DNA from: Actinoplanes sp. DH11
Lineage (GTDB): Bacteria > Actinomycetota > Actinomycetes > Mycobacteriales > Micromonosporaceae
Assembly: GCF_020873875.1 (NCBI RefSeq)
Contig: NZ_JAHWGU010000002.1
Coordinates: 62,001-126,000 of the forward strand
Length of the DNA: 64,000 nucleotides
Direction of reading: 5' to 3'
Positions 1 through 6,856 of this stretch are shown in pieces. The notes beneath the pieces are model-generated. The model searched no databases and was not told the DNA's origin. It saw only the letters and a list, made by a program, of their open reading frames with translations. Every line of letters starts with the position of its first letter. The first letter of the stretch is position 1. A program made the position numbers and the translations under genes.

Positions 1-979
1 CGGACCGGGACCGTCCTCACCGTCGCCGACCACCACCACTACCCCGCCGCCCGGCGGTTGCGCGGTCACCGGCACACCCGCCGGGTTCGCCGCGGTGAAC
101 GCGTGGGGCCAGAACAGCACGACGGGCGGCGCCGGTGGACCGACCGTCCAGGTGGACACCGCCGCCGAGCTGCTCTCCTCGATCGCGACGCCCGGACCGC
201 TCACCATCTGCGTGGCCGGCACGATCACCGTGCCCGCCGGCATGCACAACGTGACGAGTGACAAGTCGATCGTCGGCATCGGCGCGACGGCCGGGATCAC
301 CGGCGGCGGCTTCAACATCGGCCTGCCGTTCTCGGACGCGACGACGCCGCCCGCCGACGCGGTGCACAACGTGATCATCCAGAATCTGTCGTTCCGGGGC
401 GCCACCGACGACTCGATAAACGTGCAGATGTTCTCGCACCACATCTGGATCGACCACAACGACCTGGCGCAGGGCTACGACGGGTTGATCGACATCAAGC
501 GCGGCTCGTCCTACGTGACCGTGTCGTGGAACCACACCCACCACCACACGAAGAACATGCTGCTCGGTCACGACGACTCGAACGGGGCGCAGGACACCGG
601 GCGGCTCAAGGTGACCTACCACCACAACTGGTTCGACGCGACGCCGCAGCGCAACCCGCGGGTCCGGTTCGGCGAGCCGGTGCACATCTACAACAACTAC
701 TACTTCTACAACACCGACACCGGCGTGGCCTGCCAGAACACGGCCGGGTGCATGGTCGAGGGCAACTACTTCGAGAACGTCGAGGAGCCGGTCACCAACA
801 CGTACGCCGGTCCGTCCGGACGCTGCGTGGCCCGCAACAACGTGTTCGCCGGTGAATCCGGGGCGCCGGACTGCAGCGGCACCGTGCAGGAACCGTCGGC
901 GTACTACGCCTACACGCTCGACGACCCGAACGCGGTGAAGTCGATCGTCACGGCCGGCGCCGGAGTGGGGAGGCTCTGA
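1..979 (+). CDS. Pectate lyase, PL1 family (5' end outside the window)
   Basis: The frame is already open at base 2 and begins with a Pro/Ser/Thr linker (GPGPSSPSPTTTTTPPP), so an upstream domain, perhaps a carbohydrate-binding module, and the signal peptide probably lie outside. The catalytic part then starts at GCAVTGTPAGF and shows the PL1 parallel beta-helix pattern: HHIWIDHND and DIKRG (calcium-site acidic residues), VSWNH, and the catalytic-arginine region RNPRVRFGEPVHIYNNYY. It would cleave polygalacturonate by beta-elimination outside the cell. An internal GTG at 95 is not the natural start. The stop TGA overlaps the ATG of the next lyase by one base, implying translational coupling. 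Confidence 0.93.
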   Translation, partial: GPGPSSPSPTTTTTPPPGGCAVTGTPAGFAAVNAWGQNSTTGGAGGPTVQVDTAAELLSSIATPGPLTICVAGTITVPAGMHNVTSDKSIVGIGATAGITGGGFNIGLPFSDATTPPADAVHNVIIQNLSFRGATDDSINVQMFSHHIWIDHNDLAQGYDGLIDIKRGSSYVTVSWNHTHHHTKNMLLGHDDSNGAQDTGRLKVTYHHNWFDATPQRNPRVRFGEPVHIYNNYYFYNTDTGVACQNTAGCMVEGNYFENVEEPVTNTYAGPSGRCVARNNVFAGESGAPDCSGTVQEPSAYYAYTLDDPNAVKSIVTAGAGVGRL

Positions 980-1932
980 TGCACGCGCTCCTCGCCGTCC
1001 TGCTGCTGGCGCCCGCCGTGGCCGCACCCGCCGTGACCGCCCCCGATGCCCGAGCAGCCGCCGTGGCCTCGGTCGCCGACGGGTTCGCGACCGGCACCAC
1101 CGGCGGCGTGGCCGGGCCGACCGTCACCGTCAGCAACTCCGCCGATCTGGCTCGCTACGCCGGCGCGAACACCCCGTACACGATTCTGATCAGTGGCCGG
1201 ATCTCCGCCGGCGGCATGATCACCGTGGTCGCCAACAAGAGCATCCTCGGTGTCGGGTCCACGGCCGAGATCACCGGCGGCGGGCTGCAACTCGGCACCA
1301 CCACCCGGCCCGGCAACAACGTCATCATCCGCAACATCAAGTTCAGCAACGCCTCCGACGACTCGATAAGTGTCACCAACAAGGCACACCACGTGTGGAT
1401 CGATCACAACGAGTTCCTGCCCGGATATGACGGCTCGCTCGACATCAAACGGCAGTCCACCAACGTGACCGTGTCGTGGAATCGTTTCTCCAGCACCGAC
1501 AAGTCGATGTTGCTGGGCCATTCCGACAACTATCCGGCCGACGTGGGGTACCTCCGGGTCACCTATCACCACAACTATTTCGACGGCTCCAACCAGCGGC
1601 ATCCACGGGTGCGTTTCGGTGAGCCGGTGCACGTCTACAACAACTACTACCGCGACATCGGCCTCTACGGCATCGCGTCCACCGAGAACGCCGGGGTGGT
1701 CGCCGAAGGGAACTACTTCGAGGACGTGCCGTTCCCCTGTCACTCCACCGGCGGGTACGCGGAGAGCAACCCCGGCCGGCTCGTGCAGCGCGCCAACGCC
1801 TTCGTCCGGTCCGGCCCGTGCGAGGCCGGCGGTGCCGTGACGGAGCCGTCGACGTTCTACGCGTACACCCTCGACCCGGCCACCTCGGTGCCGTCGCTGG
1901 TCACCGCGGGCGCCGGTGTGGGGAGGATCTGA
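979..1932 (+). CDS. Secreted pectate lyase, PL1 family, second tandem copy
   Basis: 317 residues. The N-terminus MHALLAVLLLAPAVAAPAVTA is a signal peptide, followed directly by the PL1 core, with no linker or extra domain. Core motifs are present: HHVWIDHNEF, DIKRQ, VSWNRF and RHPRVRFGEPVHVYNNYY with the catalytic arginine. The ATG overlaps the preceding stop (TGATG), and the gene's own stop overlaps the next ATG the same way, so the three lyases form one coupled unit. It is a paralogue of both neighbours and closer to the third. The expected product is an extracellular pectate lyase; exact specificity (endo/exo, methylation tolerance) cannot be read from sequence. Confidence 0.93.
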   Translation: MHALLAVLLLAPAVAAPAVTAPDARAAAVASVADGFATGTTGGVAGPTVTVSNSADLARYAGANTPYTILISGRISAGGMITVVANKSILGVGSTAEITGGGLQLGTTTRPGNNVIIRNIKFSNASDDSISVTNKAHHVWIDHNEFLPGYDGSLDIKRQSTNVTVSWNRFSSTDKSMLLGHSDNYPADVGYLRVTYHHNYFDGSNQRHPRVRFGEPVHVYNNYYRDIGLYGIASTENAGVVAEGNYFEDVPFPCHSTGGYAESNPGRLVQRANAFVRSGPCEAGGAVTEPSTFYAYTLDPATSVPSLVTAGAGVGRI

Positions 1933-2927
1933 TGCGCACGCTGCTGTCGGTACTACTGATCACGACCGGGCTGGCCGCGCCTGCGGCGGCCGACGCCCGC
2001 ACCGCCGCCGCGATGTCGGCCGAAGCTCGCGCCGCCGCTCCCGCGGTGGCCGAAGCCCGCGCCGCCGCTCCCGCGGTCGCGGACGGGTTCGCGACCGGAA
2101 CGACGGGCGGCGTCGCCGGGCCGACCGTCACGGTGGACACCACCGACGAGCTGCTGGACGCGATCGACACGATCGGCCCGATGGTCATCCAGGTCGCCGG
2201 CACCATCGAGATCACCAGCAAGCAGGGTGTCCGGCCGAACAAGACGATCATCGGGTTGGGCGCGAACGCCACCATCTCCGGCGGTGGCTTCGACTTCTAC
2301 CGCTCGTCCAACGTGATCGTCCGGAATCTGACCTTCACCGGCGCCGAGGACGACGCGATCAATGTCGGACAGCAGTCGCACCACATCTGGATCGATCACA
2401 ACACCTTCGTCGCGCCGGTGGACGGCTCGATCGACGTGGTACGCGGCGCCGACTACGTGACCGTGTCGTGGAACCACTTCGCCGGCACCGACAAGAGCAT
2501 GCTGATCGGGCACTCGGACGGCGCCGCGTCGAGCGACATCGGCCATCTGAAGGTCAGCATCCATCACAACTGGTTCGACGGGTCCCGGCAGCGCCACCCG
2601 CGGGTGCGGTTCGGTGAGCCGGTGCACGTCTACAACAACTGGTTCGACGGCAACGAGCTGTACGGCGTGGCGTCGACCATGAACGGCGGCGTGGTGGTGG
2701 AGGGCAACGCGTTCACCGGGGTCCCGTACCCCTGCTTCTCCACCAGCGGTTATGCCGACAGCGGACCGGGGCGGCTGGTGCAGCGTGCCAACCTCTTCAC
2801 CGCCTCCGGCCCGTGCGAGGCGGGCGGGACGGTGACCGAGCCGCGGACGTACTACGCCTACACCCTGGACCCGGCGTCGTCGGTGCCCGCGCTGGTCCAG
2901 GCGGGCGCGGGAGCCGGCCGGCTCTGA
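1932..2927 (+). CDS. Secreted pectate lyase, PL1 family, third tandem copy
   Basis: 331 residues from ATG 1932, chosen because it overlaps the previous stop by one base and begins a good signal peptide (MRTLLSVLLITTGLAAPAAA). An Ala-rich spacer containing a repeated (A)EARAAAPAV unit precedes the PL1 core. Motifs HHIWIDHNTF, DVVRGADYVTVSWNHF and RHPRVRFGEPVHVYNNWF are intact, so activity is expected. The frame is open further upstream (to 1818), but that part overlaps the previous gene and has no signal peptide. It ends the three-gene lyase cluster. Downstream lies a short duplicated sequence and then a convergent ThDP enzyme. Confidence 0.93.
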   Translation: MRTLLSVLLITTGLAAPAAADARTAAAMSAEARAAAPAVAEARAAAPAVADGFATGTTGGVAGPTVTVDTTDELLDAIDTIGPMVIQVAGTIEITSKQGVRPNKTIIGLGANATISGGGFDFYRSSNVIVRNLTFTGAEDDAINVGQQSHHIWIDHNTFVAPVDGSIDVVRGADYVTVSWNHFAGTDKSMLIGHSDGAASSDIGHLKVSIHHNWFDGSRQRHPRVRFGEPVHVYNNWFDGNELYGVASTMNGGVVVEGNAFTGVPYPCFSTSGYADSGPGRLVQRANLFTASGPCEAGGTVTEPRTYYAYTLDPASSVPALVQAGAGAGRL

Positions 2928-2960
2928 CACCGCCGCGCTGACACCGCCGCTCCAGAGATC

Positions 2961-3001
2961 GCGGCTCTGACAATCGCACGGAGCGGCTCTGACAATCGCA
3001 C
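2961..3001. repeat. Short direct repeat between convergent genes
   Basis: A 19-bp unit GCGGCTCTGACAATCGCAC occurs at 2961 and again at 2983 (period 22). It lies in the 77-bp gap between the last pectate lyase and the convergent ThDP enzyme. It resembles small copies of the lyase gene's last codons plus stop (GGCTCTGA), as if by slippage. Confidence 0.75.
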
Positions 3002-3004
3002 AGA

Positions 3005-4660
3005 TCAGTGGCCCCGGAATGCCTCCGCCAACCACCAGGAGGGGCGGTCCGGGGCCACCTTCGCGTCGATCACCATGGTGGTGTCCCGGGGGCCGGCCAG
3101 CCACTGCGCCACCGGCGCCAGGTCGGCGGGCGTGCGGACCGTGACGGCGGTGCAGCCGTGGCCCCGGGCGATCGCGGCGATGTCCGTCTCCGGGAACACC
3201 ACCGTGTCGAGCGCGTGGCCATGCGGGCCGAAATGGTGCACCTCGGCCCCGTACGCCTCGTCGTTGTAGACGACGATCAGCATGCCCACGCCGAGCCTAT
3301 GGATGGTGTCGAGTTCGGCGATGCCCATCAGGAAACCGCCGTCGCCGCAGGCCGCCACCGGCAGGCGTCCCGGTTCGGCCAGGGCGGCGCCGAGGGCACT
3401 GGCCAGACCGAGCCCGACCGACTGGAAGGCCTGGGTGAAGCAGAAACCCCGGTGATCGGGAACGGCCAGGAACATCGACGGATAGCCCATGAAATTGCCC
3501 GAGTCGACGGCCACCACCCGCTGGGGCGGCAGCAGGTCGTCGAGGCCGATCGTGAGGGTGCGCGGGTCGATGTGCGCCGCGTCGCCCTCGTCACGGTAGG
3601 CGACGTCCCGCCAGCGGGCTCCGGTGCGCAGGACTGCGCGTACCGCATCGGTCCGGTAGCCGACCCGCTCGCCCGGGAGCGCGTCGCTCACCGCGATCGC
3701 GGTGAGCCTCGCGTCGCCGACGATGCCCAGGTCGACGGGGCGGTGCGCGCCGGGAGCGGACGGGTCGAGATCGACCTGGACCACAGTGGTGCCGGGACCG
3801 ATCAGGCTGCCGTGCCGGCTGGTCCACATGTTCAGCGACGCGCCCCAGGCGACCACGAGGTCCGCGGAACTGATCAGTTCCGCGGCGACCGGGGTGGCGA
3901 AACCACCTGATACGTCCAGGTTCCATTCATCGTCCGCGAACAATCCTTTCGCGGCCGCCGAGGTCGCCGGCAGGGCACCGCAGCGCGCTGCCAGCGCGGT
4001 GATCTCGGCGCGCGCACCCCGAGCGCCGCGACCGGCGATGAAAATCGGTCGTTCGGCGTCGGCCAGCAGATCGGCTAGAGCCCGCACCGCCTCGTCGGAC
4101 GCGCGTGGCGGTGCGACCGGGATCGCCTGCGGCAGGTCGGTGAGCTCCGCGGACGCGGCCTGGACGTCGAGGGGCAGGTTCAGGACGACGGTGCGCCGCT
4201 CGGACTCGGCGAGCCGCCACGCCCGTACCGTATCGGTCACCGCGCTCGCCGCACCGTGCACCCGCTCGCTCACCGCGCCGACCGCCCGCGCGAGCGCGTC
4301 CTGATCGACCCGGAAGTTCGAGCGCACCGCGGTGGCGGCCGGCTCGGCGGCGAGGACGATCATCGGGGTGCGACTCTTCGCCGCCTCCGCGATCCCGGTC
4401 ATCGCGTTGGTCAGCCCGCAGCCCTGGTGCACCGTCACCACGCCGACCCGGCCACTGACCCGGGCGTAGGCGTCGGCGGCCGTCGCGGCGCCGCCCTCGT
4501 GCCGGGTCGCGACGAAGCTGGCGCCGTTTCTGATCAGAGCATTCGTCACGTGGAAGTTGCCGCTGCCGACAACACCGAAGACCTGGTCGGCACCGAGCCG
4601 CGCGAGGGTGGCACCGACGACGTCGGCCACGGTCGTCGACCCGTTGCTGTCCGGGTTCAT
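3005..4660 (-). CDS. ThDP-dependent enzyme, acetolactate synthase-like
   Basis: 551 residues from ATG 4660, which has a strong SD (GGGGGAGGG). The frame is open upstream to 4801, but that part lacks a ribosome site. The three domains of the ThDP superfamily are visible: N-terminal pyrimidine-binding domain with the catalytic glutamate in RHEGGAATAADAYAR, a central domain, and a C-terminal pyrophosphate domain with GDGGFLMGIAELDTI followed by the asparagine of YNDEAYG. Likely a 2-keto acid decarboxylase or carboligase of the acetolactate synthase/benzoylformate decarboxylase group; substrate unknown. No small ALS regulatory subunit is nearby, so it is unlikely to be the housekeeping IlvB. It lies 94 bp downstream of the cyclase-family gene on the same strand and is probably co-transcribed. 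Confidence 0.85.
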   Translation of the reverse strand: MNPDSNGSTTVADVVGATLARLGADQVFGVVGSGNFHVTNALIRNGASFVATRHEGGAATAADAYARVSGRVGVVTVHQGCGLTNAMTGIAEAAKSRTPMIVLAAEPAATAVRSNFRVDQDALARAVGAVSERVHGAASAVTDTVRAWRLAESERRTVVLNLPLDVQAASAELTDLPQAIPVAPPRASDEAVRALADLLADAERPIFIAGRGARGARAEITALAARCGALPATSAAAKGLFADDEWNLDVSGGFATPVAAELISSADLVVAWGASLNMWTSRHGSLIGPGTTVVQVDLDPSAPGAHRPVDLGIVGDARLTAIAVSDALPGERVGYRTDAVRAVLRTGARWRDVAYRDEGDAAHIDPRTLTIGLDDLLPPQRVVAVDSGNFMGYPSMFLAVPDHRGFCFTQAFQSVGLGLASALGAALAEPGRLPVAACGDGGFLMGIAELDTIHRLGVGMLIVVYNDEAYGAEVHHFGPHGHALDTVVFPETDIAAIARGHGCTAVTVRTPADLAPVAQWLAGPRDTTMVIDAKVAPDRPSWWLAEAFRGH

Positions 4661-4754
4661 CGTTGCCCTCCCCCGCACGTGCCCGTGACGACTCGCGGAA
4701 CCGCAACGCGCCAGGCGCCGGCGGCCCACAGAACAGCCACGAACCGGCGCCGGC

Positions 4755-5528
4755 TCATCTTTCGACCAGGGCCAGGACCCGGATCGGGCTGCCGGAACCA
4801 CCCACGATCGGCAGCGGTGGGGCGATCACCACGGCGCCGGCCGGGGGAAGCCGGTCCAGGTTGCGGAGCTGGGTGAGGCCGTACTTGTCCGCGCCCAGCA
4901 GGTAGGCGTGACAGGGGAACGCCGGCTCGAACGAGTGTGCGGCCCCGGCGTCGGTGCCCACCGTCTCCACGCCGATCCCGATGATCGGCGCCTCCTCGGC
5001 CAGCCACTTCGCGCACGCGACCGAGACGCCCGGGGTGTGCGGGCCGGTCTCGTCCGCGTTCAGGATCGCCTCCTGGTCGTTCGCGCGCGCGTCCCAGCCG
5101 GTGCGCAGCAGCAGCCAGCCGCCCGCCGGCAGCGGACCGTGCTCGGCCTCCCACGCGCGTACGTGCTCGATCTCCAGGAGGAAGTCCGGGTCCGCCGCCA
5201 CCCGGTCCGTCACGTCGATCACGACGGCGGGCGCGACCAGCCGCCGCACCGGCACCCGTGCGACGTCGTCACCGTCCCGGCCGGTCACCCAGTGCACCGG
5301 CGCGTCGAAGTGGGTGCCGGTGTGCTCACCCGTGTGAATGTTGTTCCAGTACCAGCCGGGTCCGCGGTCGTCGTAGCGGCTGATCTCTTCGAGACCGAAA
5401 TTGATCGTGTTGGCGAACGGCGGCGGCAGCTGCAGGATCGGGGTGGAGGCGGCGAGCGGCGCCGTGAGGTCGACGACCTCGATCGTGCCACCGCTGATAC
5501 CTCAAACAAGGTTCTGAAGGACGCTCAT
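4755..5528 (-). pseudogene. Cyclase family (kynurenine formamidase-like) hydrolase with in-frame TGA at codon 9
   Basis: ATG 5528 has a good SD (GGAGATCCG before ATG) and reads MSVLQNLV, then TGA (5504-5502), then GISGGTIEVVDLTAPL and the full cyclase-family domain. The domain carries the metal motif HTGTHFDAP and the C-terminal VGTDAGAAHSFEPAFPCH, and ends ALVER. Nothing after the TGA offers an ATG or GTG until GTG 5297, which lies beyond the HxGTHxD motif, so an active enzyme cannot start there. The residue replaced would normally be a small polar residue. Either the gene is a recent nonsense mutant, the base is a sequence error, or readthrough occurs. No selenocysteine context is apparent. 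It lies upstream of the ThDP enzyme. Confidence 0.75.
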
Positions 5529-5598
5529 CGGATCTCCATCGACGGTGATCGCCTGAGCGTACGGCCGTCCGGGCCCGAGCGGATGCTTGGATGGACCC

Positions 5599-6048
5599 AT
5601 GAACGAACGTGTCGTCACCGCGAGCCGGGAGATCTCCGCCGACGCCCCGGGCATCTTCGAACTCATCGCCGACCCCGCGCAGCAGCCGCGCTGGGACGGC
5701 AACGACAACCTCGCCCAGGCGGCCGACGGGCAGCGGATCCGCGCGCGGGGCGAGGTCTTCGTCATGACGACGACCAAGGGAAGCGTACGGGAGAACCACG
5801 TCGTCGAATTCGTCGAAGGACGCCGCGTCGCGTGGACCCCGGCCGAACCCGGCAGCAAGCCGCCCGGCCACCTGTGGCGCTGGGAGCTGGAGCCGACCGG
5901 CGAGGGGCGGACGCGCGTCACGCACACCTACGACTGGACGAGCCTGACCGACGAGCGGCGCATCCCACGGGCCCGGGCGACCACGGCGGCGAGCCTGCGG
6001 GCCTCCCTCGACCGGCTCGCCGAGCTCGCGGAACGCCAGGCGTCCTGA
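5599..6048 (+). CDS. SRPBCC (START-like) family protein
   Basis: 149 residues. Typical polyketide-cyclase/dehydrase fold pattern: N-terminal strand VVTASREISADAPGIFELIADPAQQPRWDG, a conserved Trp after the first helix, central strands FVEGRRVAWTPAEPG, and a long C-terminal helix. Such proteins bind hydrophobic ligands in a helix-grip cavity, and no catalytic residues can be assigned. ATG 5599 is preferred over TTG 5587. It lies 70 bp from, and divergent to, the cyclase-family gene, so the two probably share a promoter region. Confidence 0.8.
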   Translation: MNERVVTASREISADAPGIFELIADPAQQPRWDGNDNLAQAADGQRIRARGEVFVMTTTKGSVRENHVVEFVEGRRVAWTPAEPGSKPPGHLWRWELEPTGEGRTRVTHTYDWTSLTDERRIPRARATTAASLRASLDRLAELAERQAS

Positions 6049-6060
6049 CGCCTTCTGATC

Positions 6061-6756
6061 TCACAGCAACGGCAGCGGGTCCGGCTCCGGGCTCCGGCCC
6101 GGGTCCGGATGCCGGTTCGGTGACGGGTACGGGTCCGCCGGCGCCCGCGGGTCCGGCGGGGCCGGCGCGGGCCGGGACTCCACCGGCTGCCACGGGCTGA
6201 CGCCGACCCGGCCGGTGCTGCCCAGGTCGAGCGGGGAGTCCGGGGTCACCAGCCGGGTGCCGGCGCGGAAACAGTGCACGGTCACCGGCAGGTTCCGGGT
6301 GTCGTCGTAGGTGTTGCGCCACACCACAGCGGCCGCCGCCTGATCACCCGGGTCCAGCTCCACCGGGCGGGGCGGGGCGTCCAGGTGCGGCAGCGCCCCG
6401 GTGATCTCCTGGACGCCCCGCAGAACCTCGACGTCCAGCTCCGCCATCTCCTCGTCCAGCGGCGTGATCTCCGGGTAGCCCTCGACCCGCAGCGGCGCGG
6501 TGCCACAGTTCTCCAGGATCAGGCCGCTGGAGCGAAGGCCCATCGCCGCGCTGGTGTCCCCGAACCACATCCGGACCCCGGCGGCCGGGCAGCCGCCACC
6601 CGCTCCCGGCCCCTCCCCCGAGGCGGCGCCCGGCCCGGCGTTGTCACCGACCACCCCCGGCGCGGTCTTGCCACCGGCCGCCGCTCCGGCGTTGTCACTG
6701 CTCTCCGGCGCGGCGCAGCCGGCGAGCAGCAGCGGGACGGCCAGCAGCGTACGCAT
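6061..6756 (-). CDS. DUF4232 lipoprotein
   Basis: 231 residues. MRTLLAVPLLLAGC is a lipoprotein signal with lipobox LAGC. A Gly/Ala-rich spacer leads to the DUF4232 domain, recognised by CPAAGVRMWFGD, LENCGTAPLRVEGYPEI, and the later paired cysteine in VTVHCF. The extreme C-terminus (about 40 residues) is a Pro-rich tail, unusual for this family. An in-frame GTG nine bases upstream (6765) is an alternative start. It is surface-anchored with unknown function, and converges with the SRPBCC gene only 12 bp away. Confidence 0.8.
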   Translation of the reverse strand: MRTLLAVPLLLAGCAAPESSDNAGAAAGGKTAPGVVGDNAGPGAASGEGPGAGGGCPAAGVRMWFGDTSAAMGLRSSGLILENCGTAPLRVEGYPEITPLDEEMAELDVEVLRGVQEITGALPHLDAPPRPVELDPGDQAAAAVVWRNTYDDTRNLPVTVHCFRAGTRLVTPDSPLDLGSTGRVGVSPWQPVESRPAPAPPDPRAPADPYPSPNRHPDPGRSPEPDPLPLL

Positions 6757-6814
6757 GCCTTTCACCCGGCCGATCCTGCCGCAAGCCGACAACCCCGCCG
6801 TGACCAGCGGCGGA

Positions 6815-6850
6815 GGGTGCCGTCGGGAGCCCCGCCTCCCGACGGCACCC
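6815..6850 (-). terminator. Strong hairpin terminator after the GH127 gene
   Basis: A perfect 15-bp stem (GGGTGCCGTCGGGAG paired with CTCCCGACGGCACCC) encloses a six-base loop, CCCCGC. It lies six bases past the stop of the minus-strand GH127 gene. There is no T-tract, as is common in actinomycetes. Confidence 0.85.
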
Positions 6851-6856
6851 GGCTCA

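Noticed and set aside
17..1743. Long minus-strand open frames opposite the pectate lyases
   Set aside because: Val/Asp/Arg-rich shadows of the plus-strand lyase genes with no ribosome sites or family resemblance; typical of high-GC DNA.
4660..4801. Upstream extension of the ThDP enzyme to 4801
   Set aside because: Adds 47 residues with no SD and no homology; ATG 4660 has a strong SD.
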